DNA of 26,313 bases from Solirubrobacteraceae bacterium (GTDB taxonomy: Bacteria; Actinomycetota; Thermoleophilia; Solirubrobacterales; Solirubrobacteraceae), in contig JAEMSV010000054.1 in NCBI GenBank assembly GCA_016462625.1, positions 1 through 26,313 on the forward strand. The letters run 5' to 3'. Below, one piece after another: positions 14,219-22,063 of this stretch. How positions within the stretch are numbered: the stretch's first letter is position 1; each line of letters opens with the position of its first letter. The notes beneath the pieces were generated by a model that saw only the letters and a program-made list of their open reading frames with translations, was not told the DNA's origin and ran no database searches. Made by a program: the position numbers and the translations under genes.

Positions 14219-15133
14219 ATGCGGATCCTCCTGACCGGCGTGAGCGGCTACCTCGGGGCGGCGCTCGTCGACCCCCTCCGCGCGGCCGGCCACGAGCTGC
14301 GCGGTTTCGCCCGCGACCCGCGCCGGGTCAGCGTCGACGTCCCGGTCGTCCAGGGCGACGCCCTGACCGGCGACGGCCTCGACGAGGCCCTCACCGACGT
14401 CGACGTCGCGTACTTCCTCATCCACTCCATGGAGGGCACCGCCAACGGCTTCGCCGAGCGCGAGCGGCGGAGCGCCACGCTGTTCGCCGACGCGGCGGAG
14501 CGCGCCGGGGTGCGCCGGGTCGTCTACCTCGGCGGGCCGGTGCCGGAGAAGGGCACGTCCCAGCACCTCGCCAGCCGCGTCGCCGTCGAGGAGGTGCTGC
14601 TCGGCCGCTTCCCCGAGGGCGTCGGCCTGCGCGCGGCGGTGGTGGTCGGCGCGCGCTCGCGATCGTTCCGGTTCCTCGTCCGGCTGCTCGAGCGCGTCCC
14701 GCTGACCCCGCTCCCCGTGTGGCGGGCCCACCGCACCCGCCCGGTCGACGAGCGTGACATCCTCGCGACCCTCGTCGCCGCGGCCTCCACCCCGCACGCC
14801 GACGGCGCCACGCTGTCGCTCGACGTCGCGGGCCCGGACACCGTCACGTACGCCGAGTTCATCGATCGGATCCGCGAGGCGCTGATCCTCGGCCGCCCGG
14901 TCCTGCCGCTGCCGCTGTCCGCGACGGCGATCGCCGCGCCCGTCGCGGCTGCGATCGCCGGCGAGGACGCCGGCTTCATCGGCCCCCTGATGGAGAGCCT
15001 GGCGGAGGATCTCCTGCCCCGTCCCGACCACGACGCCGCAGCTCTGCTCGGTGTCCGCACCCACACGCTGGACGCCGCCATCGAGCGGGCGCTGCGCGAG
15101 TGGGAGCACGAAGAGGAGCTCGCAGCCCGCTAG
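14219..15133 (+). CDS. Atypical SDR / NAD(P)-binding Rossmann protein
   Basis: The protein has 304 residues. It begins with a Rossmann fold of the extended/atypical short-chain dehydrogenase type: ILLTGVSGYLGAAL, with the G7-x2-G10-x2-G13 dinucleotide motif. Next come GDALTGDGLDEAL, VDVAYFLIHSM and RVVYLGG. This set is typical of NmrA/NAD(P)H-binding proteins. No Y-x3-K catalytic pair is obvious, so it may bind NAD(P)H without standard SDR chemistry, or be a sensor. The C-terminal half (VAGPDTVTYAEFIDRIREAL, then PLPLSATAIAAPVAAAIAG) resembles the substrate-binding part of such proteins. TAGACT at 14203-14208 predicts a near-leaderless transcript. The SRPBCC gene starts two bases after its stop, so the two are probably co-translated and may act on the same small hydrophobic molecule. 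Confidence 0.85.
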   Translation: MRILLTGVSGYLGAALVDPLRAAGHELRGFARDPRRVSVDVPVVQGDALTGDGLDEALTDVDVAYFLIHSMEGTANGFAERERRSATLFADAAERAGVRRVVYLGGPVPEKGTSQHLASRVAVEEVLLGRFPEGVGLRAAVVVGARSRSFRFLVRLLERVPLTPLPVWRAHRTRPVDERDILATLVAAASTPHADGATLSLDVAGPDTVTYAEFIDRIREALILGRPVLPLPLSATAIAAPVAAAIAGEDAGFIGPLMESLAEDLLPRPDHDAAALLGVRTHTLDAAIERALREWEHEEELAAR

Positions 15134-15135
15134 CC

Positions 15136-15582
15136 ATGTCCGCCGTCAGCACCACCATCGACATCGCGGCCCCGCCGCAGACCGTCTGGGACGTCATGCT
15201 CGACGCCCAGCGCACGAAGGAGTGGGTGACGATCGTCCGCGAGGTCGGCGACGTCGACTCCGGACCGCTCCGCCCCGGCTTCAAAATGGCCCAGACCTTC
15301 GCCCTGCGCGGCATCCCCTTCCACGTGCACTGGGTGCTCCAGGAGGTGCGGGTCCCCTCCTTCGCCTGCTGGGAGGGCAAGGGCCCCGCGCGCTCGAAGG
15401 CGTTCATCGAGTACCGCCTCGAGGAGCTGCCCGACGGCGGGACGCGCGTCACGTACAAGAACGAGTTCAAGACTCCGCTGGGTCCGCTCGGCGCCGTGGC
15501 CAGCAAGGCGCTCATCGGGGGGATCCCCGAGCACGAGGCCAAGGCGTCACTGCAAAAACTCAAGCAACTGCTGGAACAGTGA
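15136..15582 (+). CDS. SRPBCC (START/Bet v1-like) ligand-binding protein
   Basis: The protein has 148 residues. The SRPBCC pattern is clear: an opening strand (STTIDIAAPPQTVWDVMLDA), then TKEWVTIV, a series of beta strands, and a long C-terminal amphipathic helix (EHEAKASLQKLKQLLEQ). The family forms a deep hydrophobic cavity that carries lipids, polyketides or similar ligands and sometimes performs cyclase or hydratase steps. The ligand here is unknown. I chose the ATG at 15136, two bases after the SDR stop, because the earlier in-frame ATG at 15100 lies inside the SDR gene and adds residues that do not fit the fold. No separate promoter is visible, so expression is expected from the SDR promoter. 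The last 40 bases are relatively A/T-rich and carry the -35 box of the next gene. Confidence 0.85.
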   Translation: MSAVSTTIDIAAPPQTVWDVMLDAQRTKEWVTIVREVGDVDSGPLRPGFKMAQTFALRGIPFHVHWVLQEVRVPSFACWEGKGPARSKAFIEYRLEELPDGGTRVTYKNEFKTPLGPLGAVASKALIGGIPEHEAKASLQKLKQLLEQ

Positions 15583-15599
15583 AGTGAAATTTGTACAGT
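15571..15599 (+). promoter_or_regulatory. Leaderless promoter of the AT-hook/winged-helix gene
   Basis: CTGGAA (15571-15576), a 17-base spacer and TACAGT (15594-15599) preceded by TTG. The predicted +1 is 15606, one base before the ATG. The -35 lies within the last codons of the SRPBCC gene. Confidence 0.6.
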
Positions 15600-15606
15600 A
15601 ACTTCC

Positions 15607-15987
15607 ATGACAGATTTTCTGGAGGAGAAGAAGCAGGAGATCGCGGCGCGCTTGGAGGAGCTGCGGCCGCTCGTGGAGGAGTACGAGAAGCTCGAGGCCG
15701 CCCAGCGCGCGCTTGACGGACTGGGCGCGGCGGCGCCGTCCTCGTCCCCGTCACGGCGGCGTAGCCACGGCGGCGGCTCCGGGCGCCGCGGCCGGCCAAA
15801 GGGCAGCGGCACGCGCGGGACCCAGGCGCTGGAGCTCGTCAAGGCCAACCCCGGCATCGGGATCCCCGAGCTCGCCGAGCAGATGGGCATCAAGCAGAAT
15901 TACCTGTACCGGGTCCTTCCCGGGCTCGAGCAGGACGGGCTGGTGGAGAAGAAGGGCCGCGGCTGGCACGCCAAGGACGCCGCCTGA
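15607..15987 (+). CDS. Coiled-coil / AT-hook / winged-helix DNA-binding protein
   Basis: The protein has 126 residues. Residues about 3-38 form a charged heptad helix (FLEEKKQEIAARLEELRPLV, then EEYEKLEAAQRAL), a likely dimer or oligomer coiled coil. A flexible Ser/Gly/Arg linker (41-58) leads to an AT-hook-like motif, GRRGRPKG, at 59-66 with the GRP core. Residues about 72-121 look like a winged helix: QALELVKANPGIGIPELAEQ, then MGIKQNYLYRVLPGLEQDGL and the wing VEKKGRGWH. AT-hook GRP cores bind the minor groove of A/T-rich DNA, and Lsr2 of actinobacteria uses a comparable RGR. A nucleoid-associated or global regulatory role is inferred. TACAGT at 15594-15599 predicts a transcript starting one base before the ATG. 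The family is not named to my knowledge; DNA binding is well supported, targets are not known. Confidence 0.83.
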   Translation: MTDFLEEKKQEIAARLEELRPLVEEYEKLEAAQRALDGLGAAAPSSSPSRRRSHGGGSGRRGRPKGSGTRGTQALELVKANPGIGIPELAEQMGIKQNYLYRVLPGLEQDGLVEKKGRGWHAKDAA

Positions 15988-16019
15988 ACCGGCTTCACCA
16001 CACAGCGCCGAGGTAGCCG

Positions 16020-16025
16020 TACGGT
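16020..16025 (+). promoter_or_regulatory. Near-leaderless -10 box of the FG-GAP protein gene
   Basis: TACGGT; the predicted +1 is 16032, two bases before the ATG at 16034. The same hexamer serves the first desaturase. Confidence 0.45.
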
Positions 16026-16033
16026 GCACGGTC

Positions 16034-17503
16034 ATGAGACCATTGGCGCTGTTCACCCTGACCGCCGCGCTCGGCCTGGCTGCTGCCGCGCCGGCGAGCG
16101 CTGCCCCGACCGCGACCGTGCAGCTCGCGAGCGCGCCCGCGCTGCGGCTGAAGCTCTCCGAGCCCTGGACGACCGTGAACATCTACCCCGCCGGTGACGT
16201 CAACGGCGACGGCAAGGACGACGTCATGGTCATGGTCGCTCGCAACGAGACCCTCGCGGCGATCATGGTCTTCGGCGGTCGCCGCTCGACGCCGGTGGAC
16301 CTCAACAACATCGGCAGCAACGGCTATTACGTCCTGAACCTGCAGTCCGCCTACCCCGCCGGCGATATCAACGGCGACGGCAAGGACGACATCTCCGACT
16401 CCCGGTCGTCCCCAGACGGCACGTCGAGCACCGTCGTCATCTACGGGAAGGCGACGGCGGGCACGATCGATCGCCGGACGCTCACGCCGCAGCAGGGCGC
16501 GGTCTGGACCCCGGACCGGCCCGTCGACCCGCGCGGGACGCGCACCGGCGATTTCAACGGCGACGGCATCCGCGACTACCTCCTCGACAACGGCAGCGAC
16601 CTCTTCGCCGCCTTCGGCAGCGCGACCAAGCCGCCGAGCCGGACCGGCCCCGGGTTCCACATCCCGTTCCCGTACCCCTCCCCCGGGCCATGCAGCAGTT
16701 ATCCGAACCAGGAAGACGTGCAGGTCCTCGGTGACGTGACCGGCGACGGCAAGGACGACATCGGCATCGGCGGCGAGAGCGGCAGCAGCTATCCCGCCAC
16801 CGGGCCGCGGAACTATCGGGCCTGCGTCGTGAAGGGCAAGGCGAGCACATCCGATGTCGACATCACGCGTCTCGCCGCGACCGGCGCCGGGTTCAGCGTC
16901 TTCCTCGGGGACGGCCGCTTCCTCAGTGCCGTCGGCACCTACGCCGGGAGCGCCGCACGCATCTGGGGCGTCGGCGACACGAACGGGGACGGCACCGATG
17001 ACTTCGCCGTCGAGACGGAGCAGAACTTCAAGTACCTCCAGCAGGGCCTGTACGTGTTCCCCGGCGGTCCGCGGACGACCGACATCGACGCGACCAAGGC
17101 CGGCACACCGCACCTGCGGCTGACCACGACCGCAGGCTTCGCGGAGGTCGTCGGCGTCCCGGACCTCACCGGCGACGGCCGGGACGAGATCGCGTTCCGG
17201 CAGCCGCCCGTCAACGTCAACGCGCCCTACTGGCAGTCGACGCCCGTCTATGCCGTCGGGGGCCGCCCGCTGACCGGCGTCGTCGGCGTCAACGACCTGG
17301 GGACGACCGCGCTGAAGATCCTGCCGCCCGCCGGTTCGACGGAGAGCCCCGGCCCCACGGGGAACTACTACGACTGGCGCACGCTGCAGACCGTGGGCGA
17401 CGTCGACGGTGACGGCAAGACGGACACCGCGATCTACGAGGCGTCACCGGCCGGCCCGTCCCAGGTCGAGACGGTCCACATCCTCTATGGCGCGCTGAAG
17501 TAA
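16034..17503 (+). CDS. Secreted FG-GAP/VCBS seven-bladed beta-propeller protein
   Basis: The protein has 489 residues. A signal peptide covers about 1-23 (RPLALFTLTAALGLAAAA, cut after ASA). Seven calcium-binding FG-GAP loops follow at D55 (DVNGDGKDD), D111 (DINGDGKDD), D173 (DFNGDGIRD), D234 (DVTGDGKDD), D315 (DTNGDGTDD), D377 (DLTGDGRDE) and D456 (DVDGDGKTD), spaced 56-81 residues apart. Seven such loops suit one complete integrin-alpha-like propeller. Two cysteines (C220, C264) may form a disulphide. There is no wall anchor, so the protein is secreted or loosely surface bound; adhesion or ligand binding is the family's usual role, but the partner is unknown. I chose the ATG at 16034 because it begins the signal peptide and lies nine bases after TACGGT. 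A perfect 15-bp hairpin follows the TAA stop. Confidence 0.92.
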   Translation: MRPLALFTLTAALGLAAAAPASAAPTATVQLASAPALRLKLSEPWTTVNIYPAGDVNGDGKDDVMVMVARNETLAAIMVFGGRRSTPVDLNNIGSNGYYVLNLQSAYPAGDINGDGKDDISDSRSSPDGTSSTVVIYGKATAGTIDRRTLTPQQGAVWTPDRPVDPRGTRTGDFNGDGIRDYLLDNGSDLFAAFGSATKPPSRTGPGFHIPFPYPSPGPCSSYPNQEDVQVLGDVTGDGKDDIGIGGESGSSYPATGPRNYRACVVKGKASTSDVDITRLAATGAGFSVFLGDGRFLSAVGTYAGSAARIWGVGDTNGDGTDDFAVETEQNFKYLQQGLYVFPGGPRTTDIDATKAGTPHLRLTTTAGFAEVVGVPDLTGDGRDEIAFRQPPVNVNAPYWQSTPVYAVGGRPLTGVVGVNDLGTTALKILPPAGSTESPGPTGNYYDWRTLQTVGDVDGDGKTDTAIYEASPAGPSQVETVHILYGALK

Positions 17504-17519
17504 CCCCCCAGCGCGACGA

Positions 17520-17559
17520 GCGTCAGATCGACGTCGCTATGGCAACGTCGATCTGACGC
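17520..17559. terminator. 15-bp perfect inverted repeat, likely bidirectional terminator
   Basis: GCGTCAGATCGACGT at 17520-17534 pairs perfectly with 17545-17559 around a 10-base loop. It lies in the 73-bp gap between two convergent genes, the FG-GAP protein and mdh, so it can serve both. It has no T-run, as is common for actinobacterial terminators. Confidence 0.8.
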
Positions 17560-17576
17560 CGAGCGCCGAAGGGGCG

Positions 17577-18602
<1,026 letters not shown>

Positions 18603-19817
18603 TTAGGCCGCGGCCTTCTGCAGATTCTCGTCGATCGACGCGAGGAACTCCTGCGTCGTCTGGAAGGGCTGGTCGGGTCCGATCAGCAGCGCGAGGTCCT
18701 TCGTCATCTTCCCGCTCTCGACCGTCTCGATGCAGACGCGCTCCAGCGTGTCGGCGAAGTTCTGGACGTCCGGCGTCCCGTCCATCCGCCCGCGGGCGGC
18801 CAGGCCGCGCGTCCAGGCGAAGATCGACGCGATCGGGTTCGTCGACGTCGGCTTGCCCTGCTGGTGCTGGCGGTAGTGGCGCGTGACCGTGCCGTGCGCG
18901 GCCTCGGCCTCGACCGTCTTGCCGTCCGGCGTCATCAGGACCGAGGTCATGAGGCCCAGCGAGCCGAAGCCCTGGGCGACGGTGTCGGACTGGACGTCGC
19001 CGTCGTAGTTCTTGCAGGCCCAGACGTAGTCGCCCTCCCACTTCAGCGCCGCGGCGACCATGTCGTCGATGAGGCGGTGCTCGTAGGTGATGCCGGCGGC
19101 GTCGAAGTCGGCCTTGAACTCGGCCTCGAAGACCTCAGCGAACAGGTCCTTGAAGCGGCCGTCGTACTTCTTCATGATCGTGTTCTTCGTGCTCAGGTAC
19201 ACGGGGAACCCGCGGTCCAGGCCGTAGCGCATCGACGCGCGCGCGAAGTCGCGGATCGAGTCGTCGTGGTTGTACATCGCCATCGCGATGCCGCCACCGG
19301 GGAAGTCGTGGACGTGCAGCTCGATCGGCTCGTCGCCGTTCGTGGGCGTGTACGTCAGGGTCAGCTTGCCCTCGCCCGGGACGACGAGGTCGGTGGCGCG
19401 GTACTGGTCGCCGAACGCGTGACGGCCGATGATGATCGGCTTCGTCCAGCCGGGCACGAGGCGCGGGACGTTCGAGATGACGATCGGCTCGCGGAAGATG
19501 ACGCCGCCGAGGATGTTGCGGATCGTGCCGTTCGGCGAGCGGTACATCTCCTTCAGGCCGAACTCCTCGACGCGCGCCTCGTCGGGCGTGATCGTCGCGC
19601 ACTTCACGCCGACGCCGTACTCCTTGATGGCGTTCGCGGCGTCGACCGTGATCTGGTCGTTGGTCTCGTCGCGCTTCTCGATGCCGAGGTCGTAGTACTT
19701 CAGGTCCACATCCAGGTACGGAAGGATCAGCTGTTCCTTGATGAAGGACCAGATGATCCGGGTCATCTCGTCGCCGTCGAGCTCGACGACGGGGTTCTGC
19801 ACCTTGATCTTCGACAT
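18603..19817 (-). CDS. icd: NADP-dependent isocitrate dehydrogenase, homodimeric eukaryote-like type
   Basis: The protein has 404 residues. Its hallmarks are [16 protein letters not shown] at the start, the substrate loop [12 protein letters not shown], the metal-binding [21 protein letters not shown], and [18 protein letters not shown] with [15 protein letters not shown]. These place it in the dimeric subfamily shared with eukaryotic cytosolic and mitochondrial IDH, not the E. coli Icd type. The RH pair after HGTVT is typical of NADP use. It converts isocitrate to 2-oxoglutarate, CO2 and NADPH in the TCA cycle. GAAGGA lies 11 bases before the ATG at 19817. It is the first gene of the icd-mdh pair. 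Upstream are 103 bp with terminator hairpins of the desaturase gene; I could not assign its -10 box. Its stop is TAA, one of only two in the window. Confidence 0.97.
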   Translation of the reverse strand: MSKIKVQNPVVELDGDEMTRIIWSFIKEQLILPYLDVDLKYYDLGIEKRDETNDQITVDAANAIKEYGVGVKCATITPDEARVEEFGLKEMYRSPNGTIRNILGGVIFREPIVISNVPRLVPGWTKPIIIGRHAFGDQYRATDLVVPGEGKLTLTYTPTNGDEPIELHVHDFPGGGIAMAMYNHDDSIRDFARASMRYGLDRGFPVYLSTKNTIMKKYDGRFKDLFAEVFEAEFKADFDAAGITYEHRLIDDMVAAALKWEGDYVWACKNYDGDVQSDTVAQGFGSLGLMTSVLMTPDGKTVEAEAAHGTVTRHYRQHQQGKPTSTNPIASIFAWTRGLAARGRMDGTPDVQNFADTLERVCIETVESGKMTKDLALLIGPDQPFQTTQEFLASIDENLQKAAA

Positions 19818-19885
19818 GGGGGGAAGTTCCTTCGACGCCAGTAGGACTGAGTGGGGTCCCGCCCACCCGCGTCGCGGAGGCTAGT

Positions 19886-19921
19886 GCAGGGCCGTCTTCC
19901 CCTGCCGTCCGGTTGGACGGC
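19886..19921 (-). terminator. Two overlapping hairpins after the second desaturase
   Basis: GCCGTCC (19904-19910) pairs with GGACGGC (19915-19921) around a 4-base loop; the stem begins at the third base of the desaturase stop codon. A second pair, GCAGGG (19886-19891) with CCCTGC (19900-19905), overlaps the first by two bases. There is no T-run. The position directly after the stop supports a terminator. Confidence 0.6.
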
Positions 19922-20919
19922 TAGCGCGCGGAGGTATCGAGCCCGACGACGCGATCCGGCGACGTGAACGCTGTCGCGGACTCGTCCTTGATGCTCGGGC
20001 GGTGGCGCGGCGCCGGCCGCTCTGCCCCATTGGCCAGCAGCTTCTGCTCCTGGCGCTCCTCGGAGATCGTGATGACGTTCGTGACGAGGCCGAGCTTCTC
20101 CATCGCCTTGATCACGTACTTCGAGGGATCGATCTGGTACCACCGCAGCCCGTGGTAGGCCGAGCGCGGGAACGCGTGGTGGTTGTGGTGCCACGCCTCG
20201 CCCATCGACGGAATCGCAAGCCAGCCGAAGTTCGTCGCCAGGTCGGTCTCCTCGACGGCGAACGGGCGGTTGCCGAACACGTGGCAGATCGAGTTCACCG
20301 ACCAGGTGAAGTGGTGCGCGAGGAAGATCCGGACGAAGCCGCCCCAGAGCAGCGCGGTCAGCGCGGCGGTCCATGTGCCGCCGATGATGAAACCGATCGC
20401 CGCGGGGAACGCGAGCGTGCAGATGAAGATCAGGCCGTAGTACCGGCCGACGCGGTTCAGCCACTTGTCCTCGAGGATGTCCGGCGCGAAGCGCTGCTCG
20501 TCGATCCCCTGGCCGTCCTCGATGAGCCAGCCGACATGCGCGTGCCACAGGCCGCGCGCGCTGCCCCAGAAGCCATGCCCGTGCAGGTGCGGGCTGTGCG
20601 GGTCACCCTCGACGTCCGTGTACGCGTGGTGCCGGCGATGGTCGGCGACCCAGGCCGCGGGCGTGCCCTGCACCGCGAAGCTCGCGGCGACGGCCCAGAA
20701 GACCTTCACGGGCGTCTTCGGCTCGAACGACTTGTGCGTGAGCATCCGGTGGTAGCCGATCGTGATGCCCAGCTGGCCGAAGATGTAGAAGCAGACCATG
20801 ATCCCGAGGTCGAGCCAGCCGACCCCGTTGTTCCACAGCAGCACCACCGCCACGATGAACGCCAGGAATGGCACGGTGACCCCCGCCACCATGAGGTTTC
20901 TCTCCGCACGCCTACTCAT
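19921..20919 (-). CDS. Membrane fatty-acid (acyl-CoA delta-9 type) desaturase, copy 2
   Basis: The protein has 332 residues. It carries the three histidine boxes of di-iron membrane desaturases: H57-x4-H62 (HRMLTH), H94-x2-H97-H98 (HRRHH) and H244-H245-N-H247-H248 (HHNHHAFP). An extra His pair lies in AHHFTWSVNSICH. Hydrophobic segments lie at about 11-30, 36-55, 75-90, 162-180 and 183-200. The enzyme should insert a cis double bond into a saturated acyl chain, as stearoyl-CoA desaturases do, with electrons from an unlinked donor (no cytochrome b5 or ferredoxin domain is fused). It is a paralogue of the gene just upstream, sharing long blocks such as AVxExDLxTN and LAIPSMGEAWHHNHH. The C-terminal 40 residues are polar and differ. 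TACCGT at 20933-20928 predicts a transcript two bases longer than the coding start. Confidence 0.93.
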   Translation of the reverse strand: MSRRAERNLMVAGVTVPFLAFIVAVVLLWNNGVGWLDLGIMVCFYIFGQLGITIGYHRMLTHKSFEPKTPVKVFWAVAASFAVQGTPAAWVADHRRHHAYTDVEGDPHSPHLHGHGFWGSARGLWHAHVGWLIEDGQGIDEQRFAPDILEDKWLNRVGRYYGLIFICTLAFPAAIGFIIGGTWTAALTALLWGGFVRIFLAHHFTWSVNSICHVFGNRPFAVEETDLATNFGWLAIPSMGEAWHHNHHAFPRSAYHGLRWYQIDPSKYVIKAMEKLGLVTNVITISEERQEQKLLANGAERPAPRHRPSIKDESATAFTSPDRVVGLDTSAR

Positions 20920-20927
20920 ACGCAGAG

Positions 20928-20935
20928 ACGGTACA
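20928..20935 (-). promoter_or_regulatory. Near-leaderless -10 box of desaturase copy 2
   Basis: TGTACCGT on the minus strand (20935-20928); the predicted +1 is 20921, two bases before the ATG. ACACG (20933-20937) and CGTGT (20945-20949) form a short dyad over it. Confidence 0.5.
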
Positions 20936-20953
20936 CGTAGACCGCGTGTCTGA

Positions 20954-20976
20954 GGAAATCGTTCATACGGATTTCC
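20954..20976. promoter_or_regulatory. Inverted repeat upstream of second desaturase, candidate operator
   Basis: GGAAATC (20954-20960) and GATTTCC (20970-20976) form a perfect 7-bp dyad with a 9-base spacer, centred about 37 bases upstream of the predicted -10. It lies about where the -35 should be and is A/T-richer than its surroundings. It could also be a weak hairpin after the upstream desaturase, but there is no T-run. Confidence 0.45.
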
Positions 20977-20997
20977 GTCCTGGCGAGCGGCTGCGCG

Positions 20998-21978
20998 TCA
21001 AACCCCGGCGGTCTCGCGCTCCGGCTCCGGCGCCTCGTTCTTGACCGATTGGTCAGCAACGCGGGGGCGCGAGGTGGGCTGGGCGCCGTTGGCGATGAGC
21101 TTGGCCTCTTGGCGTTCCGGATCGATCCGCGTGACGTTCCACGCGAGGCCGACCTTCTCCATCCCGTCGATCAGGAGACCGGACAGGTCGATCTCGCGCC
21201 GCTTCAGCCCGTGATGGGCCGAGCGCGGGAACGCGTGGTGGTTGTGATGCCACGCCTCGCCCATCGAGGGGATCGCGAGCCACGCCACGTTCGTGGAGAG
21301 GTCGTTCTCGTCGACGGCGAACCGCCGGTCGCCGAACACGTGGCAGATCGAGTTGATCGACCAGGTCACGTGGTGGACGAAGAAGACGCGGACGAAGCCG
21401 CCCCACAGGAGCGCGGTGAGCGCCGCGGAGAGCGTGAAGCCACCGAAGATGAAGCCGAGCGCCGCGGGGATGAGGTAGGTCAGGAACGCCCAGAGCGGGA
21501 ACAGCTTGTTGATCTTCTTCATGCCCGGGTCCTCCATGAGGTCCTTGGCGTAGCGGTTCCAGTCCGCCCGGCCATGCTCGAGCCAGAGCCAGCCGACGTG
21601 CGCGTGGAACAGGCCCTTGATGACGCCCGACACGCCTTCGCCGTGCCCGTGGGGCGAATGCGGGTCCCCGTCGGTGTCGGTGAAGGCGTGGTGCTTGCGG
21701 TGATCGGCGACCCACGCGATGACCGGGCCCTCGAGGGCGAGCGAGCCGAGGATCGCCCACGTGTATTTAAGGCCCCTCGTCGTCTCGAACGCGCGATGCG
21801 TGAGCAGGCGGTGGTAGCCGACCGTGATGCCGAAGCCGGTGGGCAGGTAACACCCGACCATGATCACCAGGTCGAGGGTGCTCACGCCGTCGTTCCAGAA
21901 GAGGAAGATCGCCCCGATCACGCAGAGGAAGGGGACGACGACGGCGCCGATGTTCACGTAACGGGCGGCTCGGGTCAT
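20998..21978 (-). CDS. Membrane fatty-acid (acyl-CoA delta-9 type) desaturase, copy 1
   Basis: The protein has 326 residues. The His boxes are H56-x4-H61 (HRLLTH), H93-x2-H96-H97 (HRKHH) and H244-H245-N-H247-H248 (HHNHHAFP), with the added pair H202-H203. Membrane segments lie at about 10-28, 35-54, 75-90, 162-180 and 183-200. Like copy 2 it should desaturate long-chain acyl groups in the membrane. A residue 110-160 loop (GHGEGVSGVIKGLFHAHVGW) and the tail (VADQSVKNEAPEPERETAGV) differ from copy 2, so the two may prefer different chains or donors. TACGGT at 21990-21985 predicts a transcript starting exactly at the ATG. The gene is divergent from the PucR-type regulator, with 85 bp between starts, and is followed by copy 2 after 78 bp. 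The stop is TGA. Confidence 0.93.
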   Translation of the reverse strand: MTRAARYVNIGAVVVPFLCVIGAIFLFWNDGVSTLDLVIMVGCYLPTGFGITVGYHRLLTHRAFETTRGLKYTWAILGSLALEGPVIAWVADHRKHHAFTDTDGDPHSPHGHGEGVSGVIKGLFHAHVGWLWLEHGRADWNRYAKDLMEDPGMKKINKLFPLWAFLTYLIPAALGFIFGGFTLSAALTALLWGGFVRVFFVHHVTWSINSICHVFGDRRFAVDENDLSTNVAWLAIPSMGEAWHHNHHAFPRSAHHGLKRREIDLSGLLIDGMEKVGLAWNVTRIDPERQEAKLIANGAQPTSRPRVADQSVKNEAPEPERETAGV

Positions 21979-21984
21979 AACCAG

Positions 21985-21990
21985 ACCGTA
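21985..21990 (-). promoter_or_regulatory. Leaderless -10 box of desaturase copy 1
   Basis: TACGGT on the minus strand; the predicted +1 coincides with the A of the ATG at 21978. A perfect TTGACA (22009-22004) lies upstream but only 13 bases away, too close for a standard -35. Confidence 0.5.
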
Positions 21991-22007
21991 TTCCTCGTCA
22001 GGGTGTC

Positions 22008-22046
22008 AATTCTTCGCCATATTTGGCCAGTACTTCCGCAAGAATT
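22008..22046. promoter_or_regulatory. Inverted repeat in the regulator-desaturase intergenic region, candidate operator
   Basis: AATTCTT (22008-22014) and AAGAATT (22040-22046) are perfect inverted copies 32 bases apart centre to centre, about three helical turns. They lie in the 85-bp divergent gap, one flank next to TGTCAA (TTGACA on the minus strand, 22009-22004), the other touching the regulator's -10. The gap is much richer in A/T than the genes. Confidence 0.45.
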
Positions 22047-22048
22047 TG

Positions 22049-22054
22049 TACTCT
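22049..22054 (+). promoter_or_regulatory. Near-leaderless -10 box of the PucR-type gene
   Basis: TACTCT preceded by TTG; the predicted +1 is 22061, three bases before the ATG. The flank ATTTGTAC is shared with the promoter at 15594. Confidence 0.45.
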
Positions 22055-22063
22055 AGGTGACAA

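Noticed and set aside
22004..22009. A perfect TTGACA (minus strand) as the -35 of desaturase copy 1
   Set aside because: Only 13 bases separate it from the TACGGT box, too few for a standard sigma-70 promoter, and no alternative -10 fits 16-18 bases away.
22022..22030. TTGGCCAG in the regulator-desaturase gap as a second site for the TetR at 2030-2641
   Set aside because: The shared core TGGCCAG is short and expected several times by chance in G+C-rich DNA of this size.
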